Source: an uncultured Rhodospirillaceae bacterium (GTDB taxonomy: Bacteria; Pseudomonadota; Alphaproteobacteria; Rhodospirillales; Magnetospirillaceae). Taken from it: a stretch of 64,000 nt of DNA. The notes under the pieces were generated by a model. That model ran no database searches. It was not told the origin of the DNA and worked only from the letters and a program-made list of their open reading frames with translations. Shown here one piece after another: positions 16,397-25,651 of this stretch. The DNA lies in contig CAIUSV010000080.1 in the NCBI GenBank assembly GCA_903901915.1, positions 34,858 through 98,857 of the forward strand, given 5' to 3'. The translations under genes were made by a program, and so were the position numbers. The stretch's first letter is position 1; the number at the start of each line of letters is the position of its first letter.

Positions 16397-18054
16397 TTGA
16401 CCGACGCGATCAGGACGACGCGCGGCAGCATGGCTTGGTAAAGGTCTTCCAGCGGCACGTCGGCGGTCGGCTGGGTGCCGCCGCCGCCAGGGCCACGACC
16501 GATGAAGCGCAACGCCCGGCTGGCCTTGATGGCGAAATTGACGTCCTCGGCCATGAAGCCCTGGTCGCGCATCAATCCGGCAAGGTCGAGCTTGCCGACG
16601 GCGATGCCGATCAGGGTGCCGTGGCGGTCGAACACCGGGCCGCCGGAATTGCCTTTGTTCAGCTTGGTGGTCATCTGGAAGCTGGTGGGGTCGTTGTTGA
16701 GGCCGATGGTCTTGCTGACGATGCCCTCGGCCAGTGACGGCTGTTCGTCGCCCAGCAGGCCGATCAGCGGGAACCCCATCACCACCGCCGGCCGTCCCGG
16801 CGTCGGATCGGCCAGCGCCGACAGCGGCATGGCCTCTCCCTCGGGGAAGGGGGCGGACAGTTCCAGCAACGCCAGATCGTCTTCGGACGAGACCCGCACC
16901 ACCCGGGCTTGGCGCACATAACCGGTGCCGTTACGCACCGCGGTACGCTTCATGCCCTCGACCACATGGCGGTTAGTGATGACCAGACGCCCGCCTTCCA
17001 GCACCACGCCGCTGCCGGTCAGGATCGAGGTTCCGGGGGCAAAGGGCAGCGGTTCGGGCGTCGCCAGGGCGGTGTAGGTCCGCGACCGACCGGTCGAAGC
17101 CGGTGGGGAGGGGGGAGGGGGGGCGGCGAGCGGGGCGGCCGGCATCGGCTCGCGCTTGACCGCCTGCGGGAGGGGCGGCTCGACCACGACGGCGGGGGCG
17201 TCCGGCGGCGCCAGGGTCTGGGTTCCAGGAGCCTGGGTTCCGGGGGCCTGGGTCTCGGGGGCCTGGGTCTCGGGGACTGGGGCCACCGCCTTGTAGTCGG
17301 GCGCCACCGCCCGCAGCCATGCGGCGATGGCGGCGGCGCGTCCCTCGCGTTTTTGCGCCGTGTAGAGGTCGGCGGCGCGCAACCGGGTGCGGATGGCGTC
17401 GTCCTTGCGGTTCATTTCCCAGTAGAGCTGGCCCAGCAGGTCGGTGGCGTGGGCGGCGGTGGGGACTTGGCGCAGGAAGGCGGCCAGCCGATCGGCCGCC
17501 GCCGCCGGAGAGGCGGCGCGGGTCTGATAGCGGGCCAGGACCATGGCCACGTCCTCGCTGGCGGGTTGAGCCTTGGCCAGGGTCTCCAGGCGGCCCATGG
17601 CCTCGCGGTCGCGTCCCAGGCGCTGGTCGATGCGGGCCAGCACCAGATGAGCGCCGACCTGATCGGGGTCGGCGTGCAGCATCGCCTCGGCGTGGCGGCG
17701 GGCCTGGGCGAGATTGCCCTGTAGCAGTCTGGCCTCGGCAAGGCCGAGATAGGAATCGGCCTCGCCCTGGGTCGAGGTGGTCAGGGCCTGCTCGAAGAAC
17801 TCCACCGCCTTGGCCGGTTTGTTCAATGCCAGATAGATCCGGCCCAGGGCACGGTCGATTTCGGCGGTTTCGCCGTCGGACTGGGGATCGATGCTTTTGA
17901 GAACGTCGAGCGCGGTCTGGAACTGTTCCGCGTCGATCAGGCCGTTGGCCTCGTCCAGCCGCGTCGATGTCGGTGCCGCCGAAGCGCGCAGGCCGAAGCC
18001 GCAACTCAGAACGATGGCGGCAACGAGAACAATACGTCCGAGGAAGAAGGTCAT
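16393..18054 (-). CDS. Exported TPR protein with trypsin-like serine protease domain
   Basis: A 553-residue protein and the first gene of the exported cluster. A signal peptide (1-27) is followed by about six TPR-like repeats (about 35-245), a Pro-rich linker (255-325) that contains a QAPxT repeat, and a chymotrypsin-fold domain (about 340-520). The catalytic triad is His363 in ITNRHVV, Asp393 in EDDLALL and Ser470 in KGNSGGPV. No PDZ domain is seen, unlike DegP, so substrate choice may depend on the TPRs. Its stop overlaps the DUF4384-like gene as ATGA. The ATG at 18054 is taken because it begins the signal peptide. Confidence 0.85.
   Translation of the reverse strand: MTFFLGRIVLVAAIVLSCGFGLRASAAPTSTRLDEANGLIDAEQFQTALDVLKSIDPQSDGETAEIDRALGRIYLALNKPAKAVEFFEQALTTSTQGEADSYLGLAEARLLQGNLAQARRHAEAMLHADPDQVGAHLVLARIDQRLGRDREAMGRLETLAKAQPASEDVAMVLARYQTRAASPAAAADRLAAFLRQVPTAAHATDLLGQLYWEMNRKDDAIRTRLRAADLYTAQKREGRAAAIAAWLRAVAPDYKAVAPVPETQAPETQAPGTQAPGTQTLAPPDAPAVVVEPPLPQAVKREPMPAAPLAAPPPPSPPASTGRSRTYTALATPEPLPFAPGTSILTGSGVVLEGGRLVITNRHVVEGMKRTAVRNGTGYVRQARVVRVSSEDDLALLELSAPFPEGEAMPLSALADPTPGRPAVVMGFPLIGLLGDEQPSLAEGIVSKTIGLNNDPTSFQMTTKLNKGNSGGPVFDRHGTLIGIAVGKLDLAGLMRDQGFMAEDVNFAIKASRALRFIGRGPGGGGTQPTADVPLEDLYQAMLPRVVLIASVK
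17221..17280 (-). repeat. Four 15-bp tandem repeats in the protease linker
   Basis: Four imperfect 15-bp units (17221-17235, 17236-17250, 17251-17265, 17266-17280) encode the pentapeptide ETQAP or GTQAP (residues about 262-280). The array is in frame and can change copy number without breaking the protein, so it is a likely length polymorphism of the linker. Confidence 0.85.
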
Positions 18055-18160
18055 GCTTTCCCCCCACGCGGGCTCGACCACATGCCATCACAGGGGCACG
18101 GTCACGATTGTTAAGGTGACGGCCAAGTGTGGCAAAATCGTGGGAGCATTCGGACGAAGG

Positions 18161-18187
18161 AAAAAGCGCCCGAAGGCGTCTTTTTTC
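18161..18187 (-). terminator. UUCG-capped hairpin behind the hemerythrin gene
   Basis: Read on the minus strand, GACGCC-TTCG-GGCGCT is followed by TTTTT, a short stem with a C(UUCG)G tetraloop and T-run just 7 bp past the hemerythrin stop codon. Read on the plus strand it is also followed by T6. It separates the hemerythrin gene from the exported-protease operon. Confidence 0.55.
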
Positions 18188-18193
18188 CTGTCG

Positions 18194-18616
18194 TCAGCGC
18201 CACTGCTCCACGGTCATGGCACCACGCATCTTGAGGTCGACCTCGACGATATGGGTCATCAGCCAGTCGTCGAGAAAGGCCGACATCTCGGCCGCGGCGG
18301 CGGCGGCATCGGCGAATTCGTCGGCGTTGAACTTGCGGATGTACTCGGCCAGGGTCTTGCGCAGCGCCAGGTGCTGGCGGCGGTTTTCCTCCAGGCCGGC
18401 GTACTTGGCCACCGCCTGGATGTATTCCTCGCGGGCGAAGTGGTCATGGGCGTAAAGCTGGAGGCGTTCCAGCGTCACCTGGATGCGGTGGCGGTCGATG
18501 CCGCTGGCGGATTTGGCTTCAATCTCGAAATCGTTGATGAGGGAAACCAATTCGCGGTGGTCGGAGTCGATTTCCAGATTGCCGACCTTCAATTTGTCGT
18601 CCCAACGGATGGTCAT
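18194..18616 (-). CDS. Single-domain hemerythrin with one missing iron ligand
   Basis: A 140-residue hemerythrin. The expected ligands His20, His59, Glu63, His82, His122 and Asp127 are present, but the first His of the H-x3-H pair is Asn78 (in EENRRQHLAL). In a normal diiron site that His binds one iron, so metal binding or O2 chemistry may differ. Two other hemerythrins lie in this window, and the one at 38877 lacks the same ligand. The ATG at 18616 begins the WDD segment typical of family N-termini; longer frames upstream are unlike the family. It is divergent from the YkgJ-type gene, with 118 bp between starts. Confidence 0.88.
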   Translation of the reverse strand: MTIRWDDKLKVGNLEIDSDHRELVSLINDFEIEAKSASGIDRHRIQVTLERLQLYAHDHFAREEYIQAVAKYAGLEENRRQHLALRKTLAEYIRKFNADEFADAAAAAAEMSAFLDDWLMTHIVEVDLKMRGAMTVEQWR

Positions 18617-18734
18617 AACCACTGTCCTCGACGGCTGATCGAACCTGCCATCGTTTATACGATGTCGGCGGCGATCCCACCACCGCCCTTTTTCGGTCGT
18701 GCGCCCCGGTTCGCACCCTGATAGTCTTCCGATC

Positions 18735-19484
18735 ATGTTCGCCAATTCACACGCCTTTCTCGCCGACGGCGTCCGCGCCGTGCTCGATCCCTGCTGGCCC
18801 AAGCCCGATCCGGCGGCGGTGTGCGCCGCCATGGACGAGGCGTTCCGCATGGCCGACGGCGCCTGGGACGGCCGCCGTCTCGGCCTCGACTACCTGCGGT
18901 CGGCGCCAGCGGCGGCCTGCAAGGTCGGTTGCGGCTGGTGCTGCCACCAGCAGGTGGGGGTGACGGTGATCGAGGCGGTCCGCATCGCGCGGCATCTGGG
19001 CGATCTGCCGGCCGACGAGGGGGGCGCGCTGATGGCGCGGGTGACGGACACGGCGCGGCGTACCGCCGGCATGACCACCGGCGAGCGGGCCCGGTCAAAG
19101 ATCGCCTGCGCCTTCCTGGGGGCGGACGGCCGCTGCATGATCTATGCGGTACGGCCGCTGCGCTGCCGGGGGCTGTATTCCATCGACGTTCAGTTCTGTA
19201 TCGACTGCCACGAGAAGGTGGACGAGATGCTGGCGCGGCTTGAGCGGGGCGAGGTCAAGCCGGCCTTCCTCGAAACGCCGGAACGGATCTACGACGCGGC
19301 GCTGGCCGGTCTGGTGGCGCTGCTGCGGGCGCGGGCGCCCAAGGCGCTGGTGACGCTGGAATTATCGGCGGCGGTGGTTGCCTTGCTGCGCAATCCCAAA
19401 CTGGCGGCGTTGTGGCTGGCGGGGCGCGCCCCCGACGCCGCCGCCCGCCTGCGGCCGGACCCGCCTGCGCCGGGGCGTTTCTGA
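18735..19484 (+). CDS. YkgJ-type cysteine-cluster protein
   Basis: A 249-residue protein. The signature CKVGCGWCC (C-x3-C-x2-CC) near residue 60 and a second set CMIYAVRPLRCRGLYS further on identify the YkgJ/UPF0153 family, zinc or iron-sulfur binding proteins of unknown activity. A third cysteine group, FCIDCHE, follows. The N-terminal part FANSHAFLADGVRAV is short and helical. The ATG at 18735 is preferred over one 36 bp upstream. The product is cytoplasmic by appearance. Whether the metal is zinc or an Fe-S cluster cannot be read from the sequence. Confidence 0.8.
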   Translation: MFANSHAFLADGVRAVLDPCWPKPDPAAVCAAMDEAFRMADGAWDGRRLGLDYLRSAPAAACKVGCGWCCHQQVGVTVIEAVRIARHLGDLPADEGGALMARVTDTARRTAGMTTGERARSKIACAFLGADGRCMIYAVRPLRCRGLYSIDVQFCIDCHEKVDEMLARLERGEVKPAFLETPERIYDAALAGLVALLRARAPKALVTLELSAAVVALLRNPKLAALWLAGRAPDAAARLRPDPPAPGRF

Positions 19485-19504
19485 GGAAGGGGAGGGTCGG
19501 GCCG

Positions 19505-20020
19505 GTGTCCATCGTCCGCAAGATCCTGATGGCGCTGGGGTGCCTCGTGGCGGCCGGGCTGTCGGCTTGGCTGCGATACGGCGACGTCGATGCCGCCCGG
19601 CGGTGGCTGTCGAGCCGGCCGCCGCCCGTGGTCGCGGCCTCGGCCCCGGCGGTTCGCGAAGAGGCATTGCCGGAGCATCAGTCCTTCGCCGGAACCGCCG
19701 TCACCGCGCGCGATGGCGTGATGGTCCTTCACTTCCGCCGATCCGACACCTTGGAGGAGACCGCCGCCAAGGCCATCGTCAAGGTGTTCGACATGGACGG
19801 CGCGATCCGCAAGGAAATCGGCGTCTGGGGCGTGTTCCGTCACGAGGCGTCCCTGGGCGCGTCGGTGGCCCGCTTCACCGTCGGCGGCTTTGCAGCGGGC
19901 AGCTATCGTGTCGCCGCCGATCTCGAATCGCAGCGGCCGCTCGGCGTGAAGCGGGCAGCCATCGAGGTTTCGTCGATGGACGGCGAGCCGAGTTGGGCCG
20001 ACCTCGTCAAGGCGCGGTAG
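19505..20020 (+). CDS. Unrecognised small anchored protein
   Basis: A 171-residue protein I cannot name. A membrane anchor or signal (about residues 1-25, IVRKILMALGCLVAAGLSAW) is followed by a Pro/Ala linker and a beta-rich domain (about 65-160; GVMVLHFRRSDT, GVWGVFRHEASLG, GGFAAGSYRVAADLE). The GTG at 19505 is chosen as the start because an in-frame ATG at 19412 would overlap the YkgJ-type gene by 73 bp and add a Pro/Arg-rich stretch. It lies in the nor-adjacent region and converges on norF. No cysteine or histidine cluster suggests a metal site. Confidence 0.6.
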   Translation: MSIVRKILMALGCLVAAGLSAWLRYGDVDAARRWLSSRPPPVVAASAPAVREEALPEHQSFAGTAVTARDGVMVLHFRRSDTLEETAAKAIVKVFDMDGAIRKEIGVWGVFRHEASLGASVARFTVGGFAAGSYRVAADLESQRPLGVKRAAIEVSSMDGEPSWADLVKAR

Positions 20021-20027
20021 GCGGCGG

Positions 20028-20300
20028 TCACGGCTTGGCGACCAGGGGGCCCAGCAGGAAGATACCCAGTACCAGCACGGCGATGGTGGCGAGGAAGACG
20101 ATGAACACCGCCTTCCAGCCGGGATTGCCGCGACCGAGATTGAGGTAGACCCACAGGATCAGCAATCCCTTGAAGAGGCCGGCGGCCATGGCCGCCGTCG
20201 CCGGGGCCGGTCCCTCGTCCGATACCGCCGCCCAGATCGACAGGGCCGTCAGCCCCATCATCAGTCCCCAGGCCCGCAGCAAGGTGGTTCGGGATGGCAT
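20028..20300 (-). CDS. norF: NorF-like small membrane protein (cytochrome oxidase subunit IV type)
   Basis: A 90-residue hydrophobic protein with three membrane segments (about 8-28, 35-56 and 63-86). GLFKGLLILWVYLNLGRGNPGWK matches the small COX4-like subunits encoded next to norE. It probably aids assembly or stability of nitric oxide reductase; it is not needed for catalysis in studied bacteria. An alternative GTG at 20309 overlaps the norE stop as GTGA and would add three residues. It is the last gene of the nor cluster. Confidence 0.8.
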   Translation of the reverse strand: MPSRTTLLRAWGLMMGLTALSIWAAVSDEGPAPATAAMAAGLFKGLLILWVYLNLGRGNPGWKAVFIVFLATIAVLVLGIFLLGPLVAKP

Positions 20301-20305
20301 GGCGC

Positions 20306-20875
20306 TCACCGGATCAGATAGACGATGGGATAAAGCAATACCCAGATCAGATCGACCATGTGCCAGAAGGCCGCGCCGGTCTCGGCATTCTCCAGGGACG
20401 GCTTCCAGGCGACCACCGCCAGGATGACGAGGCCCAGGATGACGTGCGCGGCGTGGAAGCCGGTCATCAGGTAGAAGAGGGTGAAGAAGGTGTCGGTGTC
20501 GATGCCGATGCCCTGCGATGCCTTGCCGGCATATTCCGCCAGCTTGACCCCAAGGAAGCCGACTCCCAGCAGCCCCGCGCCCGCCAGCCATCGGCGGCAG
20601 CGCCGCGTGTCGCCTGCCGCGCAGGCCGATACCGCCAGCGCCGCTGCCAGGCCGCTGGTCAGCAGCAGCATGGTGTTGACGCCGCCGGCCAGCCGGTCAA
20701 GCTTGGCCTGCCCGGCCAGGAACATCGCCGGATGCAGCACCCGGCTGACCGAGAAGGCGACGAAGAAGGCTCCGAACACCACCAGTTCGCTCAGGATCAG
20801 CACCCACATCAGCGGGTTGCCGGGCAGATGGTCAAGCGCGCCCCAGCCGCCATGCGCCTCGGAATGGTCGGTCAT
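20306..20875 (-). CDS. norE: NorE, cytochrome c oxidase subunit III-like protein
   Basis: A 189-residue membrane protein with five segments, in the heme-copper oxidase subunit III superfamily. WVLILSELVVFGAFF and FHAAHVILGLVIL are the recognisable motifs. NorE is a nitric oxide reductase accessory protein encoded with NorCB. It follows norD with an ATGA overlap and is followed by norF, so the set reads norD-norE-norF at the distal end of the operon. Its length is close to that of other NorE proteins. Confidence 0.88.
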   Translation of the reverse strand: MTDHSEAHGGWGALDHLPGNPLMWVLILSELVVFGAFFVAFSVSRVLHPAMFLAGQAKLDRLAGGVNTMLLLTSGLAAALAVSACAAGDTRRCRRWLAGAGLLGVGFLGVKLAEYAGKASQGIGIDTDTFFTLFYLMTGFHAAHVILGLVILAVVAWKPSLENAETGAAFWHMVDLIWVLLYPIVYLIR

Positions 20876-22764
20876 GCCGCCAACTGCCGGTAGATCCTGG
20901 GCAGCGCCGCCGACAGATGGGCGAGGTGGCCGACCAGGGCGTAATGCCCGCGTCCGAACAGGTGGGGGAAATAGGCGTGGGCCTTGCGGTCAACGGTGAT
21001 GCCGAACACGGCAAGGCCTTTTGCGCGGGCTTCCAGCACCGCCTTGCGGGTGTCCTCGACGCCGTAGCGGCCTTCGTAATGGTCCACGTCGTTGGGCTTG
21101 CCGTCGGTCAGCACCAGCAGCAACCGGTGACGCTCGGGGCGATCCTCCAGCCGGGTGACGGCGTAGCGCAGCGCCGCGCCGATCCGGGTGTAATAGCCGG
21201 GGCGGACGGCGCCGATGCGCCGCATGGTCCGTTCGCCGAACGGATCGTCGAAATCCTTGACCATGTCGATCTTGACCCAGTCGCGCTTGCGGGAGGTGAA
21301 GGTCGCCACCGCGAAAGGATCGCCGCAAGCGGCAAGGCCATGGCAGAACACCGCCAAGGCTTCCTTTTCCACGTCGAGGACGCGGCGGTTTTCGATCCAG
21401 GCGTCGGTGGACAGCGAGGCGTCCACCAGCACCATCACCGCCAGATCACGTTCCTGCGGGCGGTGCTGCAGCCACACCCGGTCCGAGCCGTTGCCGCTGG
21501 CCCGGAGGTCGCAGCGGGTGCGGACCAGCGCATCGGTGTCCAGTTCCGCTCCGTCCTGCTGGGCGCGCAACAGCATCGGCCGGGTGCGCAAGGCCTCGAA
21601 CTGTCGCTTGACCGCGCGGATACGTCGCTTGGCGTTGTCGTCGGGCACCCAGTCCTCGCCCTCTTCGGCGGCGGGTCCAACCAGGAGCGAGCAATGGTCG
21701 CGATGGTAGATGCCGGCGCGGTAATCCCATTCCGGCAACACGACAGAGCCGGTCAGGCCGCCTAAATCCATGGCGCCCGGCGGCAGGTCCAGATCGAATT
21801 TCAGTTTGGTGGCCGCGCGGCGCGAGTGCGGCGATAAGGTGATGGTGTCCAGGTCGTCGGCGGCCTTCTTGGCTTCCTCCTCGTCGGTGTCGTCGGCGCC
21901 GCGATTGACGTTGACCATGTCGGCCATGGACAGGATCTTCTCGAAGCGATTGAGGATCAGCGGGTCCTTGCGGTCGGCGTTGTCCTGGCTGCGCCGTTCG
22001 GCCTTGCGGCGGGCCTGTTCTTCCGACTGGTCGTTCCCGCCGCCCCGTTCGGGTTCGGCGTCTTCGGGGGGAAGGGCGCCGACGGCGCCGGGCAGCGCCT
22101 CGCCCCACAGCGGCACCGGCAGGAACGGGCGGTAATCGCGGGGCGCATGGGTGGGCAGATCGCGCGGGGGGGTGTCGGGGTCGTTCAACAAAGCCATCAC
22201 CGCCGTCTCGATCCCGGCCTCGGTGCGGGAAAGGCGACGGACCGGGCGCGCGGCCATCACCGCCTCGCACAGCCTGCGGTGGGTCTGGCCCAATCCTGGA
22301 AACAGGCGGCGGACGCGCAAGGTGACGTGCCGGGCCAGGGCCAGCCGGGCGAGGTCGGTTTGCAACGGATCGCCGGCGGGCAGGGGGGTGGCGTCCACCA
22401 CCGAGAAATAGGCGGCCAGCCAGAAATAGAGGTCGCGATTGAGGCTCTCGATGGGAAACAGGGCGATGGCCGGCGGCAGCGACAGGCTGGATTGGTCGCG
22501 GCTGGCGGTCACCAGCCGCTCGGCATCCATGCCGATACGCTGCCTGAGGCTCAGCCGGTGGCCGGAGCCGCGCGCCGCCGCCGCGACGATCCGCAATCCC
22601 CGGTCGCCGCCGAGGCCGCGGAAGAATACCGCCAGCCGCGAACGCACCTCCTCCAGGTTGACCTGAGCGTCGGGATGGCTTGGCCAACTGGCCTTTTCCC
22701 CCACCCAGCGATGCCAGATCTCGCCGACCCGTTCCTCCAGTTCCAGGGCGGACAGCAGGCTCAT
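20872..22764 (-). CDS. norD: NorD, nitric oxide reductase activation protein
   Basis: A 630-residue protein with a C-terminal von Willebrand A domain. The MIDAS motif DxSxS is in VMVLVDASLSTDAW. Charged low-complexity stretches (about residues 215-260) separate it from the N-terminal helical part. NorD works with the AAA+ ATPase NorQ to activate NorCB, probably at metal insertion into the catalytic site. It overlaps norQ by ATGA upstream and norE by ATGA downstream. The combination of VWA protein and CbbQ/NorQ ATPase is characteristic of these activation systems. Confidence 0.92.
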   Translation of the reverse strand: MSLLSALELEERVGEIWHRWVGEKASWPSHPDAQVNLEEVRSRLAVFFRGLGGDRGLRIVAAAARGSGHRLSLRQRIGMDAERLVTASRDQSSLSLPPAIALFPIESLNRDLYFWLAAYFSVVDATPLPAGDPLQTDLARLALARHVTLRVRRLFPGLGQTHRRLCEAVMAARPVRRLSRTEAGIETAVMALLNDPDTPPRDLPTHAPRDYRPFLPVPLWGEALPGAVGALPPEDAEPERGGGNDQSEEQARRKAERRSQDNADRKDPLILNRFEKILSMADMVNVNRGADDTDEEEAKKAADDLDTITLSPHSRRAATKLKFDLDLPPGAMDLGGLTGSVVLPEWDYRAGIYHRDHCSLLVGPAAEEGEDWVPDDNAKRRIRAVKRQFEALRTRPMLLRAQQDGAELDTDALVRTRCDLRASGNGSDRVWLQHRPQERDLAVMVLVDASLSTDAWIENRRVLDVEKEALAVFCHGLAACGDPFAVATFTSRKRDWVKIDMVKDFDDPFGERTMRRIGAVRPGYYTRIGAALRYAVTRLEDRPERHRLLLVLTDGKPNDVDHYEGRYGVEDTRKAVLEARAKGLAVFGITVDRKAHAYFPHLFGRGHYALVGHLAHLSAALPRIYRQLAA

Positions 22765-23543
22765 CCGAAGATGGCCTTGCTGACGTCTTCCAGACCGGCC
22801 TTGACCTCGGGGTCATCGGACAGTGGTTCGATCATCGTCACCTGGACGGCCTCGCGAATGCCGAGCCCGGCCTGGATCAGGGTGGCGCAGTAGACCAGCA
22901 GGCGGGTGGAAACCCCTTCCTCCAGGTCCTGCCCCTTCAGTGCCCGCAGCCGCTGGGCCAGCAGGATCAGCGGTTGGACGCGGGCTTCGTCCAGTCCGGA
23001 CTCCTCGGCGACGACGCGGCGCTCCAGCTCGGGGGCGGGGAAATCGAATTCGATGGCGACGAAGCGCTGGCGCGTCGAGGGCTTCAACTGCTTCAGAACG
23101 TTCTGGTAGCCGGGGTTGTACGACGCCACCAGCATGAATTGGGCGGGAGCCTCCAGCATCTCGCCGGTACGTTCCAGCGGCAGGATGCGGCGGTCGTCGG
23201 TGAGAGGGTGCAGCACCACGGTGACGTCCTTGCGCGCCTCCACCACCTCGTCGAGATAGCAGATGCCGCCGGTGCGCACGGCGCGGGTCAGCGGTCCGTC
23301 CGACCAAACCGTGTCGCCGCCCTTCAGCAGGTAGCGGCCGGTCAGGTCGGCGGCGGTCAGGTCATCATGGCAGGAAACGGTGAACAGGGATCTTTGCAGC
23401 CTGGCCGCCATGTGGGCGACGAATCGGGTCTTGCCGCAGCCGGTCGGCCCCTTGAGCAGCAGCGGCAGGCGATGGGTCCAGGCCAGCTCGAACAGGGCGC
23501 ACTCGTTGCCCTGGGGCAGGTAGAAAGGCAATTGAACGGACAT
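22761..23543 (-). CDS. norQ: NorQ, AAA+ ATPase for NO reductase activation
   Basis: A 260-residue MoxR-like AAA+ ATPase of the CbbQ/NirQ/NorQ group. Walker A GPTGCGKT is at residues 32-39 and Walker B GICYLDEV at about 93-100; the sensor motif and arginine finger are in LVASYNPG and the following TRQRFV. With NorD it activates NorCB. The ATG at 23543 begins the family N-terminus MSVQLPFYLP; a longer frame start is not used. It lies 58 bp after norB. Confidence 0.93.
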   Translation of the reverse strand: MSVQLPFYLPQGNECALFELAWTHRLPLLLKGPTGCGKTRFVAHMAARLQRSLFTVSCHDDLTAADLTGRYLLKGGDTVWSDGPLTRAVRTGGICYLDEVVEARKDVTVVLHPLTDDRRILPLERTGEMLEAPAQFMLVASYNPGYQNVLKQLKPSTRQRFVAIEFDFPAPELERRVVAEESGLDEARVQPLILLAQRLRALKGQDLEEGVSTRLLVYCATLIQAGLGIREAVQVTMIEPLSDDPEVKAGLEDVSKAIFG

Positions 23544-23601
23544 GGGAAACTCCGGGAAATGGGGGCGGCCGCGACGGCGACCGCCCCGTTTCACCTGGCG
23601 A

Positions 23602-24951
<1,350 letters not shown>

Positions 24952-24961
24952 CTACTCCTTC

Positions 24962-25411
24962 TTAGCCGGAGACTTTTGGCGGCCAGTTCTGGGTGTTTAT
25001 CTCGCTGGTCCACTTGAAGAAATCGACCAGGGAGTCCAGTTCGGCATCGGAAATGTCGAAATGCGGCATCTGGCGCCGGCCTTCGACGCCGGTGGGCTGG
25101 CTCTTGATCCACAGCTTGATCCCTTCGCGGGCGGTGGCGGCATCCTCGCGCCCGCCATAGCGGACCCAGACATTGCCCAGTTCCGGTGCGTAGTAGGCGC
25201 CTTCGCCCAAGATGGTATGGCAGTCGATGCAGGCGTGGCGTTCCCACACCTTCTTGCCGGCGGCGACCGACGGGGTCACCGGATGGGTCTCGCTCATCGC
25301 ATTGACGGTTGAAACGCTGTGCGCTACCAGGCCGGCAAATACGATGAAGAAAAACGCGGTGCCACCGTAGAATATGTTTCTTGCCGCGGATTTAGTTAGT
25401 ATTTCAGACAT
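24962..25411 (-). CDS. norC: Nitric oxide reductase cytochrome c subunit NorC
   Basis: A 149-residue membrane-anchored cytochrome c that passes electrons from soluble donors to NorB. One membrane segment (about residues 13-33) is followed by a periplasmic domain with the heme motif CIDCH (Cys61, Cys64, His65). The GEGAYYAPELGNVWVRYGG and MPHFDISDAELDSLVDFFKW parts are typical of NorC, with a Met that may be the sixth heme ligand. A GGAGGG ribosome site precedes the ATG. It is the first gene of norCBQDEF and diverges from regB across a 240-bp spacer that holds two Fnr-type boxes. Confidence 0.96.
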   Translation of the reverse strand: MSEILTKSAARNIFYGGTAFFFIVFAGLVAHSVSTVNAMSETHPVTPSVAAGKKVWERHACIDCHTILGEGAYYAPELGNVWVRYGGREDAATAREGIKLWIKSQPTGVEGRRQMPHFDISDAELDSLVDFFKWTSEINTQNWPPKVSG

Positions 25412-25538
25412 TGCGCCCCTCCATAATCATGTACATCAAGGTCTCATTCAAAGCGCGTTGGAGTTCTCGTCGTGTCGGCAGGTGCCACTTTTCGGCAGTC
25501 CGCCCCCGCGGCGCGCAGGCCGCTTCACTTGGCTGGCG

Positions 25539-25580
25539 AAGCTAGGGGGAAGCGCCGGCCCCAACCTTGACGTTGGACAA
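25539..25580 (-). promoter_or_regulatory. Fnr/Nnr-type box and candidate norC promoter
   Basis: TTGACGTTGGACAA at 25567-25580 matches TTGAC-N4-GTCAA except one base. On the minus strand a start 41.5 bp from its centre would be at 25532, with TAGCTT at the -10 position (25544-25539, a weak match). That would give norC a leader of about 120 nt. The other box at 25604-25617 may also serve norC. Confidence 0.5.
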
Positions 25581-25603
25581 GGCAGGGGCGGCGGGCGGTG
25601 GTC

Positions 25604-25617
25604 TTGACCGCAGTCAA
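25604..25617 (+). promoter_or_regulatory. Perfect Fnr/Nnr-type box upstream of regB
   Basis: TTGACCGCAGTCAA is a perfect TTGAC-N4-GTCAA dyad, the same half-sites as at 36868-36881. Its centre is 41.5 bp before the A of the regB ATG, and GATGAT at 25640-25645 falls where a -10 box would be, so a leaderless regB mRNA is possible. It lies 37 bp (centre to centre) from the box at 25567-25580. Confidence 0.55.
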
Positions 25618-25651
25618 TCCACGCCTCTGGCATTGCACCGATGATGGCGCC

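Noticed and set aside
17221..17280. Short tandem array as a possible CRISPR
   Set aside because: 15-bp units without spacers, in frame within the protease gene.
25426..25439. TTGAT-N4-ATGAT on the minus strand just before norC
   Set aside because: One half-site is poor and its centre is only 21 bp from the start codon, so it cannot activate from a normal promoter position.
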